Shown here: piece by piece, positions 1 to 7,245 of the stretch
How positions within the stretch are numbered: position 1 is the first letter of the stretch
How the letters are laid out: each line of letters begins with the position of its first letter
IMG/VR virus record: IMGVR_UViG_3300024514_000011
Coordinates: 1 to 41,589 of that record
From: a virus
DNA: 41,589 nt
Reading direction: 5' to 3' (one strand)
Made by a program: the position numbers and the translations under genes
The notes under the pieces: generated by a model
The model's database searches: none
Told to the model about the DNA's origin: nothing
What the model saw: only the letters and a program-made list of their open reading frames with translations

Positions 1-11
1 TCTCTACTTAA

Positions 12-179
12 TCTGGCAAGTTTCCATGTAAGGAATGTGGAGAAGAAGCCACTTCTTTAAGACTATGGATTGAAACAGGGGATGCAACTTGGATGTGTAG
101 TAAAAAGCATTTATCAAAAGTTAATTTAATACCACAAAAGAAAACAAAAAAGGATTATGAGCGAAAAGAACGAGAGTAA
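12..179 (+). CDS. Partial small zinc-ribbon-like protein (5' end unresolved)
   Basis: The frame that ends at TAA 177-179 encodes a Cys-rich protein with CKEC near its start and a later CSKKH, a C-x2-C ... C-x3-H pattern that suggests one zinc site. The tail is Lys-rich. The frame has a stop at 9-11 and no ATG, GTG or TTG before residue 30 or so, so either the true start lies outside the window with a sequence discontinuity at the window edge, or an unusual start is used. It overlaps the next start (157) by 23 nt, typical of this tightly packed operon. Function unknown. Confidence 0.4.
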   Translation, partial: SGKFPCKECGEEATSLRLWIETGDATWMCSKKHLSKVNLIPQKKTKKDYERKERE

Positions 180-486
180 AAGAATAGGTGCCAAACAGCA
201 CAAAAATTCAGGTAGAAATACTCAAAAAGGTGATGCTACCTGGAGAGACTTTGTGGTTGATTTTAAAGAGTCTGCTAAATCATTTACATTGAATCAAGAT
301 GTTTGGGCTAAGGCTGTAACAGATTCTATAAAATCTGGCACAGATAAATCTCCTGCTATTGTAGTAATACTTGGTGAAGGTAATAAAAAGACTCGTTTAG
401 CAATTATAGAGTTTGACTTATTAGATCAATTAACATGGGAGGCAAATCATGGCGGAACAAGCACAGCCACAACAGACAACGCTTGA
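157..486 (+). CDS. Putative PD-(D/E)XK-fold resolvase/nuclease-like protein
   Basis: A 109-aa protein. Residues 24-38 carry GD-x3-(W)-x-x-F-x-V-D-F-K, which resembles motif II/III of small PD-(D/E)XK Holliday-junction resolvases: an Asp, then a strand ending D-x-K, then a helix and a strand rich in aliphatic residues (PAIVVIL, about 66-72). The N-terminus is Lys/Arg-rich, as expected for DNA binding. It sits upstream of a Cas4-like exonuclease and a RuvC-like gene, in a DNA-processing operon. The family assignment is inference from motif spacing. The stop overlaps the next gene. Confidence 0.5.
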   Translation: MSEKNESKRIGAKQHKNSGRNTQKGDATWRDFVVDFKESAKSFTLNQDVWAKAVTDSIKSGTDKSPAIVVILGEGNKKTRLAIIEFDLLDQLTWEANHGGTSTATTDNA

Positions 487-766
487 GATGGTCAATGGGC
501 TATCTGAGATTGCAGAATTTATGAAAGATGAGGAATTGACTACAGCACTTACAATGATTGCTAAGTTAATTATTAAACCAGATATTCCTCCACAAGTAGC
601 AAGTCTTGAAATTGTAAGATTACAGGCTATAGCAGCCAAAATGTCATTTAAAGCAACATGGTTAACCAATGTTGATAAAAGTGATAGATCAAAGAAAAAT
701 ATTTACTATACTGCAGCAGAGGCAATCAACAATTTAGTTTCAGCGCTTAAGTACATAATGCGATAA
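449..766 (+). CDS. Hypothetical helical protein
   Basis: A 105-aa protein with a Gln-rich N-terminus and otherwise amphipathic helices; no Cys clusters, signal peptide or membrane segment. I do not recognise a family. It overlaps the preceding gene by 38 nt (ATG at 449, stop of the previous gene at 486), so it is translationally linked to it, and it is followed at 768-776 by an extended -10 promoter that starts the next transcription unit. Confidence 0.7.
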   Translation: MAEQAQPQQTTLEMVNGLSEIAEFMKDEELTTALTMIAKLIIKPDIPPQVASLEIVRLQAIAAKMSFKATWLTNVDKSDRSKKNIYYTAAEAINNLVSALKYIMR

Positions 767-767
767 C

Positions 768-776
768 TGATATAAT
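768..776 (+). promoter_or_regulatory. Extended -10 promoter TGATATAAT
   Basis: TGA followed directly by TATAAT (771-776), with no good -35 element, so it is an extended -10 promoter. Predicted start near 783, giving a leader of about 18 nt for the Cas4-like gene at 801. The flanking CTGATATAAT is repeated before the genes at 9088 and 14355. Confidence 0.6.
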
Positions 777-800
777 AGATAAAAAGGATAAAACGGACAA

Positions 801-1589
801 ATGACTAAAAATTTACTAAAGCAGATAATGCTTAAGCCTACAGAAGAAAATGATGAATTTGGTGCAGCAGACTTTATCAAAACTGTAGAAAGCGGATATG
901 TATCAGAACGTGGTACTAAGTTTCAAAAAAAGAAGATGTTCAGCCCTTCAAAGATTGCCTATGGTGAAGGAGAATGTCCAAGATACTGGTATCTAGCATT
1001 TGAGGGGGCTAACTTTGAAGATAACGCTAGTCCATATGATGTTGCAAATATGGATAATGGTACGCTCTCGCATGAAAGAATTTTGGGAACAGCATTTAAA
1101 AACTCAGGAATTCTTATTGACTATGAGTTTGAACTAAAGCATGAAGATCCACCAATCTATGGCAAGGTTGATGGGCTAGTTAACTGGAAAGATGATGAGG
1201 TTGTAGTTGAAGTAAAGACTACCAACGAACAAGTATTTGAATATCGTAAGAAAACTGGTAAGGCTAAGACTGGTCATATTATTCAAACATTAATATATAT
1301 GAAAGTTCTTAAGAAGGCTAAGGGTGTTATTGTTTATGAAAATAAAAATAATCATGAGTTGTTAGCAATACCAGTAAACATTAATGATAATTACATTCAA
1401 TGGATTGACAATGCGTTTGAATGGATGCGACAAGTTCGTAAGGCTTGGGAAGATAAGCAACTTCCTATGAAAAATTATAGATCAAATGCTAAGATCTGTA
1501 AGCACTGTCCGCTACAGGCTGACTGTGCAAAAGCCGAACCAGGAGTAATAAAGATTGCTTCTCTGGAGGAATTGAGTGAAACTTTGTAG
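801..1589 (+). CDS. Cas4/RecB-family Fe-S exonuclease (PD-(D/E)XK)
   Basis: A 262-aa nuclease with the full Cas4-like motif set: Cys59 in ECPRYW, His91 in LSHE, Asp124 in GKVDG, Glu137 and Lys139 in VEVKTT, and Q152-x3-Y156. Three C-terminal cysteines (C233, C236, C242), with Cys59, form the four-cysteine [4Fe-4S] set of Cas4/AddB nucleases. Phage members process DNA ends for recombination or replication. No CRISPR array is visible nearby, so a role in phage recombination is more likely than spacer acquisition. The start is the ATG after the promoter at 768-776. The last 14 nt overlap the next gene. Confidence 0.85.
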   Translation: MTKNLLKQIMLKPTEENDEFGAADFIKTVESGYVSERGTKFQKKKMFSPSKIAYGEGECPRYWYLAFEGANFEDNASPYDVANMDNGTLSHERILGTAFKNSGILIDYEFELKHEDPPIYGKVDGLVNWKDDEVVVEVKTTNEQVFEYRKKTGKAKTGHIIQTLIYMKVLKKAKGVIVYENKNNHELLAIPVNINDNYIQWIDNAFEWMRQVRKAWEDKQLPMKNYRSNAKICKHCPLQADCAKAEPGVIKIASLEELSETL

Positions 1590-1872
1590 TCGTTTTGACT
1601 GTAATACATACTTTGAACCAAAAGTAAGTTATCAGATATATTGCAGCGAATTTTGTAGAGATGAGGCTACAAAAGAAAAGATTGCTGAAAGATATCAATT
1701 AACACGCAGACAAAAACGAAAAGGTAAAGATAGAAAGTGTCTTGGTGGATGTGGAGTAAAACTTTCTATCTACAATGATTCTGGATTTTGCTCTAACTGT
1801 AATGTTAGTAAAAAAGCAGTAGATAAAATGTTAAAAGAACTTAAGGGGTATTTTGATTATGAGCAAGACTAA
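1576..1872 (+). CDS. Double zinc-ribbon protein
   Basis: A 98-aa protein starting at GTG 1576, chosen because GGAGGA (1565-1570) lies 5 nt upstream. The first half has C-x4-C ... YCSEFC, the second has C-x3-C ... FCSNC, so two zinc sites are likely, joined by a basic stretch (residues 36-54) that could contact nucleic acid. It overlaps the Cas4-like gene by 14 nt and the RuvC-like gene by 14 nt. Specific function unknown. Confidence 0.75.
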   Translation: MKLCSRFDCNTYFEPKVSYQIYCSEFCRDEATKEKIAERYQLTRRQKRKGKDRKCLGGCGVKLSIYNDSGFCSNCNVSKKAVDKMLKELKGYFDYEQD

Positions 1873-2449
1873 ACCAAAAGTATTATGTGCTATTGATGCC
1901 AGCACCAATAGTCTTGCCTTTGCTTTATTTACTACAGATTCAGGCAAATTTAAAAATGATTTAGGAACAGTAGGCAAAATTAATTTTGAAGGTTCTAATA
2001 TTTATGAAAAGGTAATGGACGCTGGTCAAAAGACTAAGGCATTTTTTGATTATTATGGTGGTTTTGAAGCAATCGTAATTGAGCATACAGTGTTTATGAA
2101 TAGTCCAAAGACTGCTGCAGATCTTGCTTTAGTGCAAGGGGCTATCTTAGGTGCTGCTGGTCAAAGCGGTACAAAGGTAATAGGCAAGGTATCACCTATA
2201 ACATGGCAAAACTATATAGGCAATAAGAAATTAACCAAAGAAGAACAGTTGCTTGTTAGAAGTCAAAATCCTGGAAAATCTCAAGCATGGTATAAAGGAT
2301 ATGAACGTGGTATTCGTAAACAAAGAACTATTAAGTTTATTAATATAAACTATGATAGATCGATAGATGATAATGATGTAGCAGATGCCTGTGGTATTGG
2401 ACATTGGGCTATCCATAACTGGGACAAGGCTATAGGAGTTGACAAATAA
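1859..2449 (+). CDS. RuvC-like Holliday junction resolvase
   Basis: A 196-aa RNase H-fold protein. The acidic residues of RuvC are recognisable: Asp near residue 13 (AIDAST), Glu near 75 (VIEHT) and the C-terminal pair in DDNDVADAC near 171-176. Phage RuvC-like proteins cut branched DNA before packaging or during recombination, which suits its place just upstream of the terminase genes. I chose ATG 1859, with AAGGGG at 1843-1848, over the TTG at 1853, which is only 4 nt from that Shine-Dalgarno. Confidence 0.8.
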   Translation: MSKTKPKVLCAIDASTNSLAFALFTTDSGKFKNDLGTVGKINFEGSNIYEKVMDAGQKTKAFFDYYGGFEAIVIEHTVFMNSPKTAADLALVQGAILGAAGQSGTKVIGKVSPITWQNYIGNKKLTKEEQLLVRSQNPGKSQAWYKGYERGIRKQRTIKFININYDRSIDDNDVADACGIGHWAIHNWDKAIGVDK

Positions 2450-2453
2450 CATC

Positions 2454-2609
2454 ATGGCTGGTAAACTATATACAAATGAGATTTGGCTTCGTAAGCGTTA
2501 TACTTTAGATAAAAAATCTCCAGAAGATATTGCTAAGGAGTGTGGGGTAAGCGTGGAAACCATCTATGTGTACCTTGCTAAATTTGGATTAAGAAAGTCA
2601 AAGCGATGA
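2454..2609 (+). CDS. Small helix-turn-helix protein
   Basis: A 51-aa basic protein. The pattern W-L-x-x-x-Y ... K-S-x-x-x-I-A-x-E-x-G-V-S-x-x-T-I-Y-x-x-L-x-K-F-G-L is a classical HTH of the recombinase/sigma region-4 kind, so it probably binds DNA. The stop overlaps the next start (ATGA at 2606-2609). It could be a transcription factor or a free-standing DNA-binding domain; the sequence does not decide. Confidence 0.7.
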   Translation: MAGKLYTNEIWLRKRYTLDKKSPEDIAKECGVSVETIYVYLAKFGLRKSKR

Positions 2610-3376
2610 AAAATAAAAAAGATAAAGATATAATTAATGTTTACTGGGCGCCAGGATATAAAAAGACATTTGAAAATCCAGAGGACTGGTCTATGCTTTA
2701 TCCAGATCCAGTTAATCTATATACTGATTTAACCAAAAGCAGAAATCTTGCTGCTAAAACAGATTCTTTTTTAGTTTGTCCAGCAACAAAAGATTTGTTT
2801 AAAAAAACCTACGTATTTAAAAATGTAATTAACTGTAAATATGAATATGATTTTAGCGGTAACAATAATATTATTACTCCTCTTACAGAAGAATTTTTAC
2901 ATTCATTTGTTAATAGGGAACCAAGTATAACTACTGGTCCTTTAATTAGGATTGCTCTTTCTTATGTTTTATTTGCTGACCAACCACTACTTACTACCTT
3001 TACAAATCCAACTTTTAGTAAGCCAGAATATACTAAATATGGTACCCCAGTTCCAGGTGAGTTTGATATTGGGCAGTGGTTTAGACCATATACTATGGAA
3101 ATGCAAATGTGGGATAAAAAAGGTACCTTTGAATTAAAAGAAAATGAACCACTTGTTTATGTTAAATTTAATACAGACAAAGAAATTAGGTTACATAGGT
3201 TTAATTTAAATGATGATTTATGGGGATATATAGATCATTGTATTGCTTATAAAGTTTTGTTTGGACCAATTAAACCACTTGCCGAACGATACAATAAATT
3301 TAAGCAGTCACGCCTTGCTGATACAATATTAACAGAAATTAAAAAGAATGTTGTAGGGGGAACCAATGAGTCTTAA
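2606..3376 (+). CDS. Divergent paralogue of the 18411 and 29310 phage proteins
   Basis: A 256-aa protein of unknown function. Residues about 150-200 (GEFDIGQWFRP ... KGTFELKENEPLVYVKF) follow the same pattern as PGVVDTD ... FSGTIEKGTPMVQMIPF in the protein at 18411 and GIVDADD ... FSGIIEIGTPLFQIIPF in the one at 29310, so I read it as a distant member of the same fold. From memory this resembles DUF6065-like phage proteins; not verified. It overlaps the next gene by 11 nt. Confidence 0.6.
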   Translation: MKNKKDKDIINVYWAPGYKKTFENPEDWSMLYPDPVNLYTDLTKSRNLAAKTDSFLVCPATKDLFKKTYVFKNVINCKYEYDFSGNNNIITPLTEEFLHSFVNREPSITTGPLIRIALSYVLFADQPLLTTFTNPTFSKPEYTKYGTPVPGEFDIGQWFRPYTMEMQMWDKKGTFELKENEPLVYVKFNTDKEIRLHRFNLNDDLWGYIDHCIAYKVLFGPIKPLAERYNKFKQSRLADTILTEIKKNVVGGTNES

Positions 3377-3704
3377 TCCAGTATTTCCAGATGTAGAAGA
3401 TTTTAGGTGTGAAGACCTATATCTTTTAACCGTAGGTACAGAGGCGGGTAAAGAAATTTGGGAAACTTGCCACGAAATTGCACATATGCTTGTTAAGAAG
3501 AATATTGCTTATGGTAATTCAGCACTGGATCCTGTTCGCATATTTTCAAAGGCAGGACCAAGAGAGCAACTTCATGTCCGTATTGATGATAAACTAAATA
3601 GACTTATGAAGGGTACAGATTATCCAGGTGACAATGATATTGATGATCTTATTGGATACCTAGTCTTGCTTAAAATTGCTAAAGGAAAAGATAATGTCAA
3701 CTGA
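3366..3704 (+). CDS. DUF1599/Nmad1-like protein
   Basis: A 112-aa protein. KKNIAYGNSA (44-53) followed by RIDDKLNRL (about 72-80) and DDLIGYLVLL (about 94-103) matches the DUF1599 (nucleotide-modification-associated domain 1) pattern K-x-x-x-YG-x-SA ... R-x-DDK-x-R ... D-x-x-GY-x-x-L. That family is common in phages and is thought to be linked to nucleotide or DNA metabolism; the reaction is not established. It overlaps both neighbours, lying directly before the terminase pair. Confidence 0.65.
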   Translation: MSLNPVFPDVEDFRCEDLYLLTVGTEAGKEIWETCHEIAHMLVKKNIAYGNSALDPVRIFSKAGPREQLHVRIDDKLNRLMKGTDYPGDNDIDDLIGYLVLLKIAKGKDNVN

Positions 3705-4230
3705 AATAGATTTAGTTAAACATCTTGATGAAATGAATAATGTTGTTACTGAATATTTAAAGGGTAATGATCCTACAAAAATTGCTAAACAACTTACTAT
3801 GCCACGAACAAAAGTTGTTGAACTTCTTAATGAGTGGAAAGTTATGGCATCTGCTAATGATGCTATTCGTGCTCGTGCAAAAGATGCTTTGGTTGGTGCA
3901 GACGCACACTATACAAAACTAATTCAGCAGGCTTATGAGGTTATTGAAGATGCAACCACCACAGCCAATCTTAATGCAAAAACAACAGCAATTAAACTTG
4001 TTATGGATATTGAGGCAAAAAGAATTGATATGTTGCAGAAGGCTGGATTGTTAGAAAATAAAGAACTTGCAGAAGAGATGGTTGAGATTGAAAAGAGACA
4101 AGAAGTTTTAATGAATATATTAAGAGACATTGCATCTGAACATCCAGAAATTAGAGATCTTATTATGCAAAGACTATCTGCAATTGCAAAAGATGGAGAA
4201 GTGATTACTGTTGTCCACAATGTTCAATGA
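3694..4230 (+). CDS. Putative small terminase subunit
   Basis: A 178-aa mostly helical protein. Residues 20-45 (EYLKGNDPTKIAKQLTMPRTKVVELLNEW) form an HTH-like DNA-binding segment and the rest is a coiled helical region, the layout of TerS subunits that recognise phage DNA and assemble into rings. It lies directly upstream of and overlaps the large terminase. The start is ATG 3694, preceded by AAGGAAAAG at 3682-3690; the in-frame TTG at 3676 lacks a better ribosome site. The assignment rests mainly on position and architecture. Confidence 0.6.
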   Translation: MSTEIDLVKHLDEMNNVVTEYLKGNDPTKIAKQLTMPRTKVVELLNEWKVMASANDAIRARAKDALVGADAHYTKLIQQAYEVIEDATTTANLNAKTTAIKLVMDIEAKRIDMLQKAGLLENKELAEEMVEIEKRQEVLMNILRDIASEHPEIRDLIMQRLSAIAKDGEVITVVHNVQ

Positions 4231-5992
4231 TTTTTTAGAGGCATTACAGGATAATCAGTTTGAACAAACACCTGTAGATGTAAAAACATTTGTTGAGTCT
4301 CTAGATTATTTAGGTCAACCACCATTGTCTAATATCCAGTATGACATTGTTGAGGCAATGAGTCAGATATATCGCAAAGAAGATTTACAAATGCTAATGG
4401 GTACAGAGCAAGGAGATAAACACTATGCTAAATATACCAAAAATGAAATTATCCTCCAACTTGGCAAAGGCAGTGGAAAAGATTTTGTTAGTACTGTTGC
4501 TTGTGCTTACGTTGTGTATAAGTTATTATGCCTTAAGGACCCAGCAAGATATTACGGTAAACCCAGTGGAGATGCCATAGACATTATTAACGTAGCAATT
4601 AACGCAGAGCAGGCTAAAAATGTTTTCTTTAAAGGCTTTAAAACCAAGATTGAAAAGTCTCCATGGTTTGCTGGTAAATATGATCCAAAAGTAAATTCTA
4701 TTAGTTTTGATAAGTCTATTACTGTTTACTCAGGTCACTCTGAGCGTGAATCACATGAAGGTCTTAATTTATTCATGGCGGTACTGGATGAAATTTCTGG
4801 TTTTGCCACAGAAGTAGGAACAGGAAACGATCAAGGTAAAACTGCTGACAATATATACAAAGCATTTAGAGGTACAGTAGATTCTCGTTTTCCAGATTTA
4901 GGAAAGGTAGTTCTTCTTTCATTCCCCCGCTATAACGGTGACTTTATTTCAAAACGGTATGACGATGTAATCATGGACAAAGAAGTAATAGAAAGACGAC
5001 ATAAGTTTGTTATTAATGAAGAGTTACCAGAAGGACCAGACAATGAGTTTGAAATAGTATGGGAAGAAGATCATATTTTATCCTATAAATATCCTAGAAT
5101 GTTTGCCCTTAAAAGACCTACATGGGAAGTAAATCCTACTAGAAAGATTGATGATTTTAAGATTGCATTTTTAACAGATTTAGGAGATGCCATGATGCGT
5201 TTCCTATGTACCCCAACATATTCATCTGATGCTTTCTTCAAACAAAAAGAGAAGTTAGAAAAATGTATGACATTGAGAAATCCACTGGATTCTCACAGGA
5301 GGTTTGATCCTGCTTTTAAGCCAGATCCAGAAAAAACTTATTATATTCATGCTGACCTTGCACAAAAGCACGATAAGTGTGCAGTAGCAATTGCACATGT
5401 TGAACGCTGGGTGAACATTCAGGTAATTAAAGATTACGAACAGGTTGCCCCAATTGTTGTTGTGGACGCAGTTGCATGGTGGGAACCAAAGGTTGAAGGT
5501 CCAGTAGACCTATCTGAAGTTAAAAAATGGATTATGAATTTACGCAGAGAAGGATTTAATATTGGTACAGTTTCTTTTGACCGTTGGCAATCATTTGATA
5601 TTCAGCAGGAGTTAAAAGCGGTAGGAATGAGAACTGATACTGTTTCTGTTGCTAAAAAACATTATGAAGACCTAGCAATGATGATATATGAAGAAAGAAT
5701 TGCAATGCCTATGATTCCTTTACTTCTTGAGGAAATGAGTGAACTAAAGATTATGAAAAATAATCGTGTAGATCACCCAAGAAAAAAATCTAAGGACTTG
5801 GCAGATGCCGTTTGTGGGGCGGTATTTGGAGCAATATCTCACACCAGTAGGGACTCTAATCTTGAGATTGAGGTTCATACATGGAGTTCTGCTACCCGAC
5901 TTGCAGAGAAGCAAAGGGCTATGGTAGAATTAGATACTAAGGAAATCCCCGACGAGGTTGAGGATTACCTTAATCAATATAAACTAATATAA
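4220..5992 (+). CDS. terL: Terminase large subunit
   Basis: A 590-aa DNA-packaging motor. Walker A is GKGSGK (about 82-87) and Walker B is MAVLDE (about 186-191). The RNase H-fold nuclease domain shows HADLAQ (Asp near 379), SFDRW (Asp near 454) and KDLADA (Asp near 526-529). It couples ATP hydrolysis to DNA translocation into the prohead and cuts the concatemer. ATG 4220 overlaps the end of the small subunit gene; TTG 4211, in frame, is an alternative. Unusually, no portal or capsid gene follows. Confidence 0.93.
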   Translation: MFNDFLEALQDNQFEQTPVDVKTFVESLDYLGQPPLSNIQYDIVEAMSQIYRKEDLQMLMGTEQGDKHYAKYTKNEIILQLGKGSGKDFVSTVACAYVVYKLLCLKDPARYYGKPSGDAIDIINVAINAEQAKNVFFKGFKTKIEKSPWFAGKYDPKVNSISFDKSITVYSGHSERESHEGLNLFMAVLDEISGFATEVGTGNDQGKTADNIYKAFRGTVDSRFPDLGKVVLLSFPRYNGDFISKRYDDVIMDKEVIERRHKFVINEELPEGPDNEFEIVWEEDHILSYKYPRMFALKRPTWEVNPTRKIDDFKIAFLTDLGDAMMRFLCTPTYSSDAFFKQKEKLEKCMTLRNPLDSHRRFDPAFKPDPEKTYYIHADLAQKHDKCAVAIAHVERWVNIQVIKDYEQVAPIVVVDAVAWWEPKVEGPVDLSEVKKWIMNLRREGFNIGTVSFDRWQSFDIQQELKAVGMRTDTVSVAKKHYEDLAMMIYEERIAMPMIPLLLEEMSELKIMKNNRVDHPRKKSKDLADAVCGAVFGAISHTSRDSNLEIEVHTWSSATRLAEKQRAMVELDTKEIPDEVEDYLNQYKLI

Positions 5993-6016
5993 ATACGATG
6001 AATTATAAGGAGAAAA

Positions 6017-7147
6017 ATGAATTCATTTAAGAAGATCGCTCTTGGCGTGGTTGCAGCCCTGTCACTGAGCACAATTGTCGCAACACCTGCAAGTGCTGCC
6101 CCAATGACAGTGGCAATCACGGTTAATGGTTCTGCTCCGACAAACAATGGTTTGTCAACAACAGCAGCCGTAGCACTTCCAGTTCCTTCAGATAACTCTG
6201 TAGATGCAACAGACGCTCTTAAGTTTGTTGCTACAGTAGATACTGGCACAGTAGTTACAGTTTCAGCAACTAATGCTTCAATCATTCTTGCTACTGCAAC
6301 ATCTGCTGCTCCAGTAACAGCATCTGCTGGTTCTGCTTCTGCAACCATTGCAACTGGTACAGGCACAACTGCAACATTCTTTGTTTTTACAAAGACTACT
6401 GCTGTTGGTACTGTTGTAATTACAAATCAGGGTACAACTACAACATATTATGTTCAGGGTACTGCTGGTAACGTAAATACAGTATCTGTTGCTGGTGATG
6501 ATACCGCTGCATCAGGAACACAAAAAACTTATACAGTTACAACTACTGACGTGTTTGGTAATAAAGTAACTGGCGTTGCTCTTACTGCAACTGTTTCTAA
6601 TGGAACACTTGATACAGTAACTGCAACAACTGGTTCTGGACTAACAAACTTTGGAACTGCTGACTTTAAGGTAACAATGGCTGCCTCTGGCAATGCTGTT
6701 GCTATTTTTGGTCTTGGTTCTTCTGTTACAGCACAGTCTGCAATTGCAGGTTTTGCTACTCCAGTTCTAACAGCATCAAAGGTAGTTGCAAATCGTGATC
6801 TTGCAACTGAACTTGCATCAATGACTGCTGCTCGTGATGCTGCTAATGCTGCACTTACTGCAGAAAAGGCTGCTTCTGCAAAGGCTCTTGCTGATGCAAA
6901 GGCTCTTTCTGATGCAGAACTATTGAAGGCTAACGCAGAAATTGCAAAGTTAAAGGCTGAAGCCGTAACCGCTAAGGTTGCTTCAGACAAGGCTCTTGCT
7001 GATGCACAGGCTGCTGCTAAGACAGAACTAGATGCAGTTAAGGCAGAAAACGCTAAGGCTCTTGCTGCACTAAAGAAGTCATTCAATGCACTTATTGTTA
7101 AGTGGAATAAGGCTAATCCAAAAGCAAAAGTTGCACTTGTTAAGTAA
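6017..7147 (+). CDS. Secreted Thr/Ala-rich protein with C-terminal coiled coil
   Basis: A 376-aa protein with a clear Sec signal peptide (MNSFKK, hydrophobic core, cleavage near ASA-AP, residue 28). The middle (30-255) is Thr/Val/Ser/Ala-rich with Ig-like beta character; residues about 260-350 form an Ala/Lys/Glu heptad coiled coil encoded by repeated AAGGCTCTTGCTGATGCA-type DNA. The end, WNKANPKAKVALVK, resembles the tail of surface proteins of freshwater Actinobacteria as I remember them, so acquisition from the host is possible. AAGGAG lies 6 nt before the ATG. Role inferred: surface or exported protein. Confidence 0.7.
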   Translation: MNSFKKIALGVVAALSLSTIVATPASAAPMTVAITVNGSAPTNNGLSTTAAVALPVPSDNSVDATDALKFVATVDTGTVVTVSATNASIILATATSAAPVTASAGSASATIATGTGTTATFFVFTKTTAVGTVVITNQGTTTTYYVQGTAGNVNTVSVAGDDTAASGTQKTYTVTTTDVFGNKVTGVALTATVSNGTLDTVTATTGSGLTNFGTADFKVTMAASGNAVAIFGLGSSVTAQSAIAGFATPVLTASKVVANRDLATELASMTAARDAANAALTAEKAASAKALADAKALSDAELLKANAEIAKLKAEAVTAKVASDKALADAQAAAKTELDAVKAENAKALAALKKSFNALIVKWNKANPKAKVALVK

Positions 7148-7166
7148 TTAACAATTAAAAAAGATT

Positions 7167-7198
7167 AGGGCGCAGAGAAATCTGCGCTCTTTTCTTTT
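7167..7198 (+). terminator. Rho-independent terminator
   Basis: The stem AGGGCGCAGA/TCTGCGCTCT (one G-T pair) with a GAAA loop is followed by a T-rich tract (TTTTCTTTT). It lies 20 nt after the stop of the secreted protein and immediately before the promoter of the next unit. Confidence 0.85.
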
Positions 7199-7202
7199 AT
7201 CA

Positions 7203-7211
7203 TGATATAAT
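7203..7211 (+). promoter_or_regulatory. Extended -10 promoter TGATATAAT
   Basis: TGA plus TATAAT (7206-7211) directly after the terminator. Predicted start near 7218, giving a leader of about 28 nt with AGGAG at 7234-7238. Confidence 0.6.
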
Positions 7212-7245
7212 ATGTATAATTAAACAATTAAATAGGAGTGCCCCC

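Noticed and set aside
5974-7086. Long minus-strand open frames opposite the secreted protein
   Set aside because: They are Ala/Val/Ser-rich shadows of the Thr/Ala-rich gene at 6017, with no ribosome site or promoter on that strand, while the + strand gene has a signal peptide and terminator.
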